From assembly GCF_042310355.1 (NCBI RefSeq), contig NZ_JBHJMR010000015.1, forward strand, positions 1 through 64,000: a stretch of 64,000 bases of DNA. The letters run 5' to 3'. Origin of the DNA: Wenzhouxiangella sp042310355 (GTDB lineage: Bacteria > Pseudomonadota > Gammaproteobacteria > Xanthomonadales > Wenzhouxiangellaceae). Shown in pieces: positions 27,847 through 36,860 of the stretch. The notes under the pieces were generated by a model. The model worked only from the letters and a program-made list of their open reading frames with translations, was not told where the DNA came from and made no database searches. Within the stretch, counting starts at the first letter, position 1; each line of letters starts with the position of its first letter. A program made the position numbers and the translations under genes.

Positions 27847-28899
27847 TCACCGACGTTCGACGCGGCCCTGTTCCACGTGGAACATCCGGGCGGACACCGG
27901 TGAGTCGGTCGTGGCGGTGATCCAGCTCTGAACGGCTTCGCGCTCGAGCCACCGCAGCAGGGCGTCGAGGTGCGGGGCATCGAGCTCGGAAACGGGGTCG
28001 TCCACCAGTAGCAGGGGGCGCAGGGCCTGGCCTTGTGACAGCAGCCGGTACTGGGCCAGCAGAAGCACCACGGCCACCAGCTTCTGTTGCCCGCGCGACA
28101 TTTCCGCCGCGGCCCGGCCATCGCAACTCAGCACAAGCTCGGCCCGATGGGGGCCGTGCCGCGTGAAGCCACGCTCGCGGTCGCGGTCGCGTTGCTCGCT
28201 TAGCAGCCGACCCAGCTCGGCCTCGCGCGGATGGCCCTCGCGATAGTCCATGCGCAATGCGCCTGGGAGATGAAAGCCCAGCTCGGACTGGACGGCGGCG
28301 ACAAAGGCCGAAAGGCGCTCGACCAGGCTGCGCCGCGCAGCTCCGATCCGCTCGGCCCCGCGCAGGAAATCCGGCTCGAGCGCGTTGAGCACCGAATCGG
28401 GGGCTTGCGACTTCAACGCGGCGTTGCGCTGTCGGAGCAGGCGGGCGAAGCGCTGCCAGTCGGGCAGGTAGGATTGTTCCACGTGGAACAATTGCCAGTC
28501 GAGGAACTGTCGGCGTCGCTCGGGCCCGCCGTCGATCAGCGCATGGCTGCCGGGTTCGATCAGGGTCAGCGGCAGCAGGGCGGCAAACTCGCTGATGCGC
28601 CCGCAGTCCCGCCCGTCGATCCGCCCGCGCCAGCCTTCGGTATCGCGCTCCACCCCCAGCCGGTTGCCGCCGTCCGCGCGCCGGGCCACGACCGACAGGG
28701 CATCGGCCTCCTTCTGGATCACGCGGGAAATGCGAGCGGAGCGGAACGAACGCCCGCGCGCAAGCAGGTAGATGGCTTCGAGAATGCTGGTCTTGCCGGC
28801 CCCGTTGGGACCGAAGAACCAGTTCATGCCGGGCGCCGGCGTCAGCTCGAGGGGTTCGAGATTGCGAACCCCCCGGATCGACAGGCGCTCCAGGCTCAA
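27847..28899 (-). CDS. recF: DNA replication and repair protein RecF
   Basis: A 350-residue SMC-like ATPase that loads RecA at gaps. Walker A is GPNGAGKTS, the signature is MSRGQQKLVAVVLLLA, and the D-box is LLLVDDPVSELD. It starts 4 bp after the dnaN stop and precedes gyrB by 78 bp. Confidence 0.96.
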   Translation of the reverse strand: MSLERLSIRGVRNLEPLELTPAPGMNWFFGPNGAGKTSILEAIYLLARGRSFRSARISRVIQKEADALSVVARRADGGNRLGVERDTEGWRGRIDGRDCGRISEFAALLPLTLIEPGSHALIDGGPERRRQFLDWQLFHVEQSYLPDWQRFARLLRQRNAALKSQAPDSVLNALEPDFLRGAERIGAARRSLVERLSAFVAAVQSELGFHLPGALRMDYREGHPREAELGRLLSEQRDRDRERGFTRHGPHRAELVLSCDGRAAAEMSRGQQKLVAVVLLLAQYRLLSQGQALRPLLLVDDPVSELDAPHLDALLRWLEREAVQSWITATTDSPVSARMFHVEQGRVERR

Positions 28900-28903
28900 G
28901 AGC

Positions 28904-30001
28904 TCACAGCTTCAGGGGCATGACGACCTGGCGCACGGCCTCGGTGTCCGGGTCGGTGATCAGGCAGGAGCTGTTGGCGTCCTTGAGCGAGATGGAAACC
29001 TTTTCGCCTTCCATCGAACTCAGCGCGTCCATCAGGTAGTTGACGTTGAAGCCGACCTTGAGCTTGTCGAAGCTGTGCTCAGCCTCGATTTCCTCGGTGG
29101 CTTCTTCCTGCTGCGGGTTGTGCGCGACGATGCGCAGGGTATCCGGGAGCATCTCCAGGCGCACGCCGCGGTATTTTTCGTTGGACAGGATGGCCGCGCG
29201 CTGCAGGGCGTGGGTGAACTCGTCGCGCTCGACCCGCATCGGCTGCTCGCTCAGCAGCGGAATCACCGCTTCGTAGTCGGGGAAACGGCCGTCGATGAGC
29301 TTGGTGGTCATCACGATGCGCTCCCGATCGACCCGCAGGAAACCCTGTCCGAGCATGATCTTGAGCGGTTCATCGATGTCCTCGAGAATCCGGTTGAGTT
29401 CCATCACGCCCTTGCGCGGGACGATGACGCTGCGCACCTCGCCGTCGATCGGCGCTTCCGTCTCGGCCAGGGCCAGGCGGTGACCGTCGGTCGCCACGGC
29501 CCGCAGCTGCCCTTCGCGGAACTCCAGCAGCAGGCCGTTGAGATAGTGGCGAACATCCTGCTGCGCCATGGCGAACGAGGTCTTCTCCAACAGCCAGCGG
29601 AAACGGCCCTGGTTGATTTCGTAGACCTGTTGCGTTTCGGCCTGGTCGCTGGACGGGAACTCGGTGGCGGGCAAGGTGGCCAGGCTGAACCGACTTCGCC
29701 CCGCGTGGACGGCCAGCTTGTCCTCGTTGAGCTGAACGTTGATCTGAACGCCTTCCGGCAGGGCCCGACAGATATCCACCAGCTTGCGCGCCGGTACCGT
29801 GATCGCGCCGGTCTGGGCCACTTCGGCCTGCGCCCGGGCCACCACCTCGACCTCCATGTCGGTGCCGGTAATGCGCAGTCCTTCGTCGACGGCTTCGATC
29901 AGGAAATTGGCCAGAACCGGCAGCGTCTGCCGTCGTTCGACCACGTTGACCACCTGGGAGATCGGCGCCAGCAGCGTCTCACGTGGAATCGAGAACTTCA
30001 T
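28904..30001 (-). CDS. dnaN: DNA polymerase III beta subunit (sliding clamp)
   Basis: A 365-residue beta clamp that tethers DNA polymerases to DNA. The N-terminal MKFSIPRETLLAPISQVVNV and C-terminal VVMPLKL ends are typical, and the length is standard. AAGGAG before the ATG sets the start. A 250-bp gap with origin-like features separates it from dnaA. Confidence 0.97.
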   Translation of the reverse strand: MKFSIPRETLLAPISQVVNVVERRQTLPVLANFLIEAVDEGLRITGTDMEVEVVARAQAEVAQTGAITVPARKLVDICRALPEGVQINVQLNEDKLAVHAGRSRFSLATLPATEFPSSDQAETQQVYEINQGRFRWLLEKTSFAMAQQDVRHYLNGLLLEFREGQLRAVATDGHRLALAETEAPIDGEVRSVIVPRKGVMELNRILEDIDEPLKIMLGQGFLRVDRERIVMTTKLIDGRFPDYEAVIPLLSEQPMRVERDEFTHALQRAAILSNEKYRGVRLEMLPDTLRIVAHNPQQEEATEEIEAEHSFDKLKVGFNVNYLMDALSSMEGEKVSISLKDANSSCLITDPDTEAVRQVVMPLKL

Positions 30002-30251
30002 GATTGCTCCTTCATGTCGAGGCAGTCGGATGACTGTTTCTGTTTTTGTTTATAAAAAGAAATAAACAGTAGTAGTAGGGCCTGTTGAAACTGTTGATAA
30101 AACTTTTTTCCCTTATGTTTCAATTGCTTACCCTCTATACCCGTCTGTGGGAACTGGCGGTGGAACCTGTTGAGCGATTGTGGATAACTTGCCTGCGAAA
30201 TTTTGTCCACAGCTTTTCAAGCTTCTCCCCACAACTTGTTCCGGCCGATGC
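30002..30251. other. oriC: Probable oriC (dnaN-dnaA intergenic region)
   Basis: This gap has one perfect DnaA box (TTATCCACA on the minus strand, 30179-30187), TTGTCCACA at 30203-30211 with one mismatch, and TTATCAACA on the minus strand at 30092-30100 with one mismatch. A TTTTTGTTTATAAAAAGAAA stretch at 30044-30063 could be the unwinding element. The gap on the other side of dnaA shows no such boxes. The same dnaA-dnaN location is used in Xanthomonas. A GC-skew switch would confirm it. Confidence 0.72.
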
Positions 30252-31580
30252 TCAGCTCGTCAGTTCCCGCGTCAAACGGGCGTGTTCTTCGCGCAAACGC
30301 CCGTCAGACTCGCATAAACTCTCGATTTTACGACAGGCGTGAAGCACTGTCGTGTGGTCGCGGCCTCCGAAGGCGTTACCGATCTCCGGCAGCGAATGTT
30401 CGGTCAGGCCCTTGGCCAGGTACATCGCCATCTGGCGCGGCCGGGCGATGGAGCGGCTGCGCCGGCGCGACAGCAGGTCGGCCACGCGCAGCTGGTAGAA
30501 GTCCGCGACCACCTTCTGGATGTTTTCGATCGTGATCAGGCGATCGTGCACCGCCAGCACGTCGCGCAGAATCTCCTGGGTGTACTCGAGGTCGATCGAG
30601 CGCCCGGAAAAGCGCGCGTTGGCGATCAGCGAATTCAGCGCCCCTTCCAGGTCGCGCACGTTCGAGCGCATGCGCCGGGCGATCAGGAAGGTGACGTCGT
30701 CGCTCAGCTCCAGCTCGCGCTCGCCCGCCTTCTTCTGCAGGATCGCCACGCGGGTTTCGAAGTCGGGCGGCTCGATCGACACCGTCAGGCCCCAGCCGAA
30801 GCGCGAACGCAGCCGCGCCTCGATGCCGTTGACCTCCTTGGGGTAACGGTCGCAGGTCAGCACGATCTGCTGGCGTGATTCGAGCAGCGCGTTGAAGGTG
30901 TGGAAGAACTCTTCCTGCGAGCGATCCTTGCCGGCGAAGAACTGGATGTCATCGAGCAGCAGGGTATCGACCGAGCGGTAGCGCCGCTTGAATGCGTCAA
31001 TGCTGTCGCGCCTCAAGGCCTGGATCATCTCGCTGACGAACTTCTCGGCGTGCAGGTACATCACCTGCGCCTTCGGATTGGCCTCGGCAATGAAGCGCCC
31101 GGCGGCGTGCAGCAGGTGGGTCTTGCCCAGGCCCGTCGAACCGTAGAGCAGCAGCGGGTTGTAGACGGTACCCGGGCTGTTCGCCACCTGCCTGGCGGCG
31201 GCGAAAGCCAGCTCGTTGGATTTGCCCAGGACGAAGTTGTCGAAGCGGTAACGATCATCCAGCCCCCAGGAGCCGCCGCCGCGCTCCGGTCGCTGTTCGA
31301 CGCGCGCCTCCCTGCGCGAGCCGACCTCGATCGTGACGGCATCGCGCTCGAAACCGTGGTAGGCGAAAAACTCGCGCATCATCTCGAGGTAGTGCTGGCG
31401 CACCTGGTCGCGCACCAGGTCGTTGGGCGCGCTCAGGCGCACCCGGCTGCCACCGTTGTCGTCGAATTCGAGCGGACGAATCCAGGTATTGAGTTCCTCC
31501 AGCGGGATCTGGCGTTCCAGGCGCTCGAGGCATTGCTGCCAGAGCTCGGTCATTGAACGGTTCTGCGACGACTCGGTCAT
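30252..31580 (-). CDS. dnaA: Chromosomal replication initiator DnaA
   Basis: A 442-residue AAA+ initiator. Domain I starts at LWQQCLERLERQIPLEELN; Walker A is GSTGLGKTH and Walker B is LLLDDIQFF. Domain IV carries the DnaA signature GGRDHTTVLHACRKIE. The ATG at 31580 lacks a clear ribosome site; a second Met nine codons later is possible. It diverges from rpmH. Confidence 0.97.
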   Translation of the reverse strand: MTESSQNRSMTELWQQCLERLERQIPLEELNTWIRPLEFDDNGGSRVRLSAPNDLVRDQVRQHYLEMMREFFAYHGFERDAVTIEVGSRREARVEQRPERGGGSWGLDDRYRFDNFVLGKSNELAFAAARQVANSPGTVYNPLLLYGSTGLGKTHLLHAAGRFIAEANPKAQVMYLHAEKFVSEMIQALRRDSIDAFKRRYRSVDTLLLDDIQFFAGKDRSQEEFFHTFNALLESRQQIVLTCDRYPKEVNGIEARLRSRFGWGLTVSIEPPDFETRVAILQKKAGERELELSDDVTFLIARRMRSNVRDLEGALNSLIANARFSGRSIDLEYTQEILRDVLAVHDRLITIENIQKVVADFYQLRVADLLSRRRSRSIARPRQMAMYLAKGLTEHSLPEIGNAFGGRDHTTVLHACRKIESLCESDGRLREEHARLTRELTS

Positions 31581-31677
31581 AAGCTGCTCAGTCTAGTCTG
31601 CATCGAGGGCAAATTCACCCCGCGCCGCGGCCGCCGCCGCACGGGGCGCGGCCGGGTTTCGGGACGGGCTCAAAACG

Positions 31678-31707
31678 TTGACATAAAAGCGCCCTGAGGG
31701 TTATGCT
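31678..31707 (+). promoter_or_regulatory. Sigma-70 promoter of rpmH-rnpA-yidC
   Basis: TTGACA (31678-31683) and TATGCT (31702-31707) are separated by 18 bp. This is a good consensus match, 128 bp upstream of the rpmH ATG, and it should drive the ribosomal protein gene and its followers. Confidence 0.65.
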
Positions 31708-31834
31708 TGATGTCTTTTGTTGGGCTACTCTGCGCGGTTCGCCGCCGCAGGGTCGTATCGGCGTGTCCGGCCAGGGTCGGAACCGGTTTCGAACAAGCCC
31801 GCCATTCTATCGCCAACAGTTTACGGATTCGGTC

Positions 31835-31981
31835 ATGAAACGGACATTCCAACCTTCCAGAATCAAGCGCCTTCGTCGTCACGGTTTTCGTGCCCGCATG
31901 GCCACCAAGTCGGGTCGCGCCATCATCAATGCGCGCCGTGCCAAGGGCCGCAAGCGCCTGGCCGCCAACCCGGGTCGGTAA
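31835..31981 (+). CDS. rpmH: Ribosomal protein bL34
   Basis: A 48-residue large-subunit protein, MKRTFQPSRIKRLRRHGFRA onward, with the conserved GRAIINARRAKGRKRL tail. It is a few residues longer than usual. The open frame upstream is not part of the gene. It is followed after 12 bp by rnpA, the standard order. Confidence 0.97.
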   Translation: MKRTFQPSRIKRLRRHGFRARMATKSGRAIINARRAKGRKRLAANPGR

Positions 31982-31993
31982 ATTCCAGGGCCA

Positions 31994-32341
31994 GTGGCAT
32001 GGCGGCATCGCCTGCCTCGAACCGCGCGCCTGCTCAGCGGTGCGCAGTTCAAGGCCGTGTTTGCCGCCCGCCGCTCCTGCGGCAACGAATTCTTTCGGGT
32101 TCACCACGCGCCCTCGGATCAGGCGCGGCTCGGCATGGCCGTATCGCGCCGGGTTTCCAAGCGCGCGGTCGACCGCAACCGTATCCGCCGCCAGATTCGG
32201 GAATCCTTCCGATTGCGGCGCGAAAGCCTCGAAGCCCGGGACTACGTGGTCGTGGCCCGGTCGGCTGCCCGCCAGGCCGACCGCCGCGCACTGAGAGACA
32301 AGCTCGAACAACTTTGGCAGCGGTTTAGCGACAACTCATGA
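31994..32341 (+). CDS. rnpA: Ribonuclease P protein component
   Basis: A 115-residue basic protein that assists the RNase P ribozyme in tRNA 5' maturation. The signature RLGMAVSRRVSKRAVDRNRI is intact, and the GTG at 31994 gives the usual length. Its stop overlaps the yidC start (ATGA). No yidD gene lies between rnpA and yidC, unlike most gammaproteobacteria. Confidence 0.94.
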   Translation: MAWRHRLPRTARLLSGAQFKAVFAARRSCGNEFFRVHHAPSDQARLGMAVSRRVSKRAVDRNRIRRQIRESFRLRRESLEARDYVVVARSAARQADRRALRDKLEQLWQRFSDNS

Positions 32342-34080
32342 ATACGCGCAGTTTCCTTCTACTTCTCATCGGCCTGCTGGGCTTCATGGTCTACATGGAG
32401 TGGCAGAGGGACTATGCGCCGCCGCCGCGACCGGCGGCCGAAAGCGAGCAGCCGGCGTCCAGCGCCGACGCCGGTGAGGGCGCCTCGGCCGATGCCGGCC
32501 AAGGCGCCACCACCTCCGCCGACCCCGGTGACGTGCCCGATGTGCCGGACTTCGCCGACGATGAAGGTGAAGAAGCTTCCGCTGCCGATGTGCCCCAGGC
32601 GCAGTCGGAAATCAGCGCCAGCCGTCGCGTCACCATCGATACCGATGTTCTCAACGTCGACCTCGATGCCAACGGCGGCACCCTGGTCGACCTGCGCCTG
32701 AAGGACTACCCGGTCAGCGTCGACCGACCCGACCAGCCCTTCGTGCTGCTCGTGCAGGACCTTCCGGAACTGTTCGTGGCCCAGGCCGGCCTGGTGAGTG
32801 CCGGCCAGCCGGCACCCAATCACCGCACGCGCTGGCAGTTCGATCAAGACTACTACGAGCTTCAGCCGGGCCAGGACACCCTCGAAGTTCCCCTGACCTG
32901 GCGGGATGAATCCGGCCTGGAAGTCGTCGCCACCTGGACCTTCCATCGCGGCAACTACGTCATCGACCTCGAGATCGAGGTGGTCAATGCGAGTGAGGAA
33001 GACTGGGAAGGCGCCCGCTATGTCCAGCTGCAGCGAACCCGCCCCGACATGAGCGAGGCCGGCTGGGCGTTCACCAACCCCGAGCGATTCAGCTACAACG
33101 GCGCGGCCGTCTACTCGCCCGAAGACGCCCTGACCAAGCGCGGCTGGGACGACCTGTCGGACAAGCCCTACCAGGCCACGCATGAAGGCGGTTGGGCCGC
33201 CATGATCCAGCACTACTTCCTGGCTGCCTGGATTCCGCCCGAAGACCAGCGCCACCGCTATACAACGCGCGAAATCAGCAACGGTCAGCTGCCGCGCTAC
33301 CTGCTGGCGGCGACCTCGCCGCAGGTCACCGTACCCGCCGGCGCGCGCCACAGCTTCAACGCCCGACTGTTTGCCGGTCCCAAGCTGCAGAACCGCCTCG
33401 ACGAAGTCGCCCCGGGCCTGCGCCTGACCGTCGACTACCGCTTTTTCACCATCATCTCGCGTCCGCTGTTCTGGGCGCTGGACAAGATTCATGCCCTGAT
33501 CCAGCACTGGGGCTGGTCGATCGTGGTGCTGACCCTGCTGATCAAGCTGCTCTTCTACAAGCTGACCGAAGCGCAGTTCCGCTCGATGGGCAAGCTCAGG
33601 AAACTTCAGCCGCGCATCCAGCAGCTCAAGGAACGCTACGGCGACGACCGGCAGAAGTTCGGTCAGGCCATGATGGAGATCTACAAGAAGGAGAAGGTCA
33701 ACCCGCTCGGCGGTTGCCTGCCGATCCTTGTCCAGATTCCGATCTTCATCTCGCTGTACTGGGTGTTGCTCGAATCGGTCGAGCTGCGCCAGACCTCGTT
33801 CCTGTGGGTGCCCGATCTGAGCCGTCCGGATCCGTACTTCATCCTGCCGGTGCTCAACGGTATCTTCATGATCGTCACCCAGCGCCTGATGCCGGCCGCC
33901 GGCATGGATCCCATGCAGCGCAAGATCATGCAGGGCCTGCCGGTGGTGTTCGCGTTCCTGTTCGCCCTGTTCCCGGCCGGGCTGGTGCTCTACTGGGCAA
34001 CCAACGCCGGCGTGTCCCTGGCGCAGCAGTGGTACATCCTCAAGCGCCTGGACAAGGAAGAGGAACGCAAGAAGCGCTAA
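32338..34080 (+). CDS. yidC: Membrane protein insertase YidC
   Basis: A 580-residue insertase of the inner membrane. It has an N-terminal anchor (SFLLLLIGLLGFMVYMEWQ), an acidic low-complexity linker, a periplasmic beta domain, and the conserved five-helix core beginning ALDKIHALIQHWGWSIVVLT, with GGCLPILVQIPIFISLYWVL. It ends in basic residues (RLDKEEERKKR). It is coupled to rnpA by a 4-bp overlap. Confidence 0.97.
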   Translation: MNTRSFLLLLIGLLGFMVYMEWQRDYAPPPRPAAESEQPASSADAGEGASADAGQGATTSADPGDVPDVPDFADDEGEEASAADVPQAQSEISASRRVTIDTDVLNVDLDANGGTLVDLRLKDYPVSVDRPDQPFVLLVQDLPELFVAQAGLVSAGQPAPNHRTRWQFDQDYYELQPGQDTLEVPLTWRDESGLEVVATWTFHRGNYVIDLEIEVVNASEEDWEGARYVQLQRTRPDMSEAGWAFTNPERFSYNGAAVYSPEDALTKRGWDDLSDKPYQATHEGGWAAMIQHYFLAAWIPPEDQRHRYTTREISNGQLPRYLLAATSPQVTVPAGARHSFNARLFAGPKLQNRLDEVAPGLRLTVDYRFFTIISRPLFWALDKIHALIQHWGWSIVVLTLLIKLLFYKLTEAQFRSMGKLRKLQPRIQQLKERYGDDRQKFGQAMMEIYKKEKVNPLGGCLPILVQIPIFISLYWVLLESVELRQTSFLWVPDLSRPDPYFILPVLNGIFMIVTQRLMPAAGMDPMQRKIMQGLPVVFAFLFALFPAGLVLYWATNAGVSLAQQWYILKRLDKEEERKKR

Positions 34081-34118
34081 TACCGCGCGCCGCTCACCTG
34101 GCGGCCGCGGTGCCCGAA

Positions 34119-34944
34119 GATGCGTTACGGCCTTTGGCCTTCACGCATCCTACGTTGCTGGGGTTCGGCACGGGTGTCGTAGGATGCGTGGAGCGAAGTG
34201 CAACGCATCGGGACGACGTTGCGGTATGCCTCCGAAGATTGACGTTTTTGCCACCCGTTGGCTGATGCGTTACGGCCTTCGGCCTTCACGCATCCTACGC
34301 TGCTGTGGTGTGGCAGGGGAATCGTAGGATGCGTGGAGCGAAGCGCAACGCATCGGGACGACGTTGCGGTATGCCTCCGAACATTGATGTCTTCGCCAAT
34401 CGGTGGCTGATGCGTTACGGCCTTCGGCCTTCACGCATCCTACGCTGCTGTGGTGTGGCACGGGTGTCGTAGGATGCGTGAAGCCAAGCGCAACGCATCG
34501 GGACGACGTTGCGGTACGCCTCCGAAGGTGGCTGATGCGTTACGGCCTTTGGCCTTCACGCATCCTACGCTGCTGTGGTGTGGCAGGGGAATCGTAGTGT
34601 CGTAGGATGCGTGGAGCGCAGCGCAACGCATCGGGACGACGTTGCGGTATGCCTCCGAACATTGATGTCTTCGTCACCCGGTGGCTGATGCGTTACGGCC
34701 TTCGGCCTTCACGCATCCTACGATGCTGTGGTGCGGCACGGGTGTCGTAGGATGCGTGGAGCGAAGCGCAACGCATCGGGACGACGTTGCGGTACGCCTC
34801 CGAAGATTGACGTTTTTGCCACCCGGTGGCTGATGCGTTACGGCCTTTGGCCTTCACGCATCCTACGCTGCTGTGGTGTGGCACGGGTGTCGTAGGATGC
34901 GTGGAGCGAAGCGCAACGCATCGGGACGACGTTGCGGTTCCCCC
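34119..34944. repeat. Six-unit array of palindromic repeats
   Basis: Six units begin at 34119, 34264, 34409, 34534, 34687 and 34832, spaced 125-153 bp. Each starts GATGCGTTACGGCC and continues TTCACGCATCCTACG, then after a spacer of about 30 bp has the inverse CGTAGGATGCGTGGAGCG and CAACGCATCGGGACGACG. Each unit can therefore fold into a long hairpin. Reading frames inside are by-products of the repeat. The gap runs from yidC to mnmE, and no gene is visible in it. Confidence 0.92.
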
Positions 34945-35003
34945 GCACATCCACGCCTTCGCCACTCCCCCTGCGATCGATCGCGCGTGGCAGAATCGCG
35001 TTC

Positions 35004-36332
35004 ATGAATGCATCGGTCGATACCATCGTCGCGATCGCCACGCCGCCCGGTCGGGGCGGGGTGGGGGTGGTTCGCCTGTCCGGGCCGGAGAGTCTGGACA
35101 TTGCCGGGAAGCTCTGCGGCGACCTGCCGCCGGCCAGGCAGGCGGGGCTTCGCGTGTTTCGCGACCGCGACGGGCAAACGCTCGACTCCGGCCTGGTGAT
35201 CGTCTTTCCCGGTCCGGGCTCGTTTACCGGCGAGGATGTGGTCGAGCTGCAGGGGCACGGCTCGCCCGTCGTGCTCGAGATGATCCTGGCCGCCTGCGTT
35301 GCATGCGGTGCGCGCCGGGCCGGGCCGGGCGAATTCAGCCAGCGCGCCTTCGTCAACGACCGCATGGACCTGGCCCAGGCCGAGGCGGTGGCCGACCTGA
35401 TCGCGGCGGCGACCGACACGGCCGCGCGGGCCGCGCACAGAAGCCTGGAAGGCGCCTTTTCGAAGGAGGTCGATGAACTCGCTGACGCCCTGGTCGAACT
35501 GCGGATCTGGGTCGAAGCCGCGCTGGATTTTCCCGACGAGGAAATCGACTTTCTCGCCGATGGCCAGGTGGCCGAGCGGGTGGCGGCCCTGCGCGCGCGC
35601 CAGGAGACGCTGCTGGCGCGCGCCGGTACCGGCCGGCTGCTGTCGAGCGGCGTGCGCATCGCCATCGTCGGGCGGCCCAACGCCGGCAAGTCGAGCCTGC
35701 TCAACGCGCTCAGCCGCCACGACGCCGCCATCGTCACCGAGGTGCCCGGCACCACGCGCGACGTGCTGCGCGAAACCATAACGATTGCGGGCTTGCCGGT
35801 CACCCTGGCGGATACCGCGGGCATCCGCGAGACCGCCGATCGCATCGAGACCGAAGGCGTTCGCCGGGCCGAGCGGGAAATGCACGCCGCCGACCTGATC
35901 TTCTGGGTCGTCGACGCCAACGACCCCGACGCACAACCCCTGCCGGGCCTGCCCGAATCGGTTCCGCTGATCCGCATCGACAACAAGATCGACCTCATCG
36001 GCGAGTCGCCGTCGCGCGAGGGTCGTCACGTGCGCCTGTCGGCGATGACCTGCGAGGGGCTGGACCTGCTCGAGCAGCTGGTGATCGGCGAACTGGGCCT
36101 CGACGAGGCCGGCGGCGGTGAATATTCCGCGCGCCAGCGCCACGTCGACGCCATCGATGCCGCCGGCGAGCACATCCGCCGCGGCGAGGCCGAACTGTCG
36201 TCCAGCGGCTCGGGCGAACTGCTGGCCGAGGAGTTGAGACTGGCCGCCGAAGCCCTTGGCGAGATCACCGGCCGCATGAGCTCCGACGAACTGCTCGGTC
36301 GAATCTTCTCGAGTTTCTGCATCGGCAAGTAG
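35004..36332 (+). CDS. mnmE: tRNA modification GTPase MnmE
   Basis: A 442-residue GTPase that with MnmG modifies U34 of tRNAs. It shows the N-terminal formyl-THF-binding domain (DTIVAIATPPGRGGVGVVRL), the G1 motif GRPNAGKSS, the G3 motif DTAG, and the C-terminal CIGK motif. The ATG at 35004 fits family alignments. No ribosome site is seen, and CAGAAT lies 7 bp upstream, as in several other genes here. Confidence 0.96.
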   Translation: MNASVDTIVAIATPPGRGGVGVVRLSGPESLDIAGKLCGDLPPARQAGLRVFRDRDGQTLDSGLVIVFPGPGSFTGEDVVELQGHGSPVVLEMILAACVACGARRAGPGEFSQRAFVNDRMDLAQAEAVADLIAAATDTAARAAHRSLEGAFSKEVDELADALVELRIWVEAALDFPDEEIDFLADGQVAERVAALRARQETLLARAGTGRLLSSGVRIAIVGRPNAGKSSLLNALSRHDAAIVTEVPGTTRDVLRETITIAGLPVTLADTAGIRETADRIETEGVRRAEREMHAADLIFWVVDANDPDAQPLPGLPESVPLIRIDNKIDLIGESPSREGRHVRLSAMTCEGLDLLEQLVIGELGLDEAGGGEYSARQRHVDAIDAAGEHIRRGEAELSSSGSGELLAEELRLAAEALGEITGRMSSDELLGRIFSSFCIGK

Positions 36333-36410
36333 TGCGCGGGGTTTGCCGACGCCGGGCCGGCAGGCCTATACTCGAACGTCACGAGCGCATCTGACAAAGA
36401 GGGTGGTGGA

Positions 36411-36839
36411 ATGCACACGATTCGACAGATTATTGCCGAAAAGGGTGACCAGATCTGGTCGGTCGGCCCCGAAGACACCGTTTACGACACCATCCGGCTG
36501 ATGGCGGCCAAGGGAATCGGCGCCCTGATCGTCCTGGACGGCGAGAGCCTCCACGGCATCATTTCCGAGCGCGACTATGCCCGCAAGGTCATCCTGGAGG
36601 GCCGGTCGTCACGCGACACGAAGGTGGGCGACATCTGCTCCAGCCCCGCGATCACCATTTCTCCGAAGGCCTCGGCCGAGGAAGGCCTGGCCCTGATGAC
36701 GAGCAAGCGCATTCGTCACCTGCCCGTGGTCGAGGGCGATCAGTTGCTGGGCGTCGTCTCCATCGGTGACCTGGTCAATGCCGTCATCGGCGATCAGCAG
36801 AACCTGATCGAGCAGCTCGAACGCTACGTCACCGGCTGA
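36411..36839 (+). CDS. CBS-domain protein
   Basis: A 142-residue protein made of two CBS domains, a fold that binds adenine nucleotides (first VYDTIRLMAAKGIGALIVLD, second GLALMTSKRIRHLPVVE). GGTGGTGGA precedes the ATG. A TATACT lies at 36368-36373. It stands 78 bp after mnmE. Ligand and partner are unknown. Confidence 0.88.
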   Translation: MHTIRQIIAEKGDQIWSVGPEDTVYDTIRLMAAKGIGALIVLDGESLHGIISERDYARKVILEGRSSRDTKVGDICSSPAITISPKASAEEGLALMTSKRIRHLPVVEGDQLLGVVSIGDLVNAVIGDQQNLIEQLERYVTG

Positions 36840-36860
36840 CCCCGACCCAGGGGGAAGACG

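Noticed and set aside
34119..34944. A CRISPR array
   Set aside because: The units are 125-153 bp, each is itself palindromic, the parts between the arms are also repeated, and no cas gene is present.
34081..35003. Short reading frames between yidC and mnmE
   Set aside because: They recur because the repeat recurs (RILRCCGV..., MRCASLHASYD...) and have no ribosome sites.
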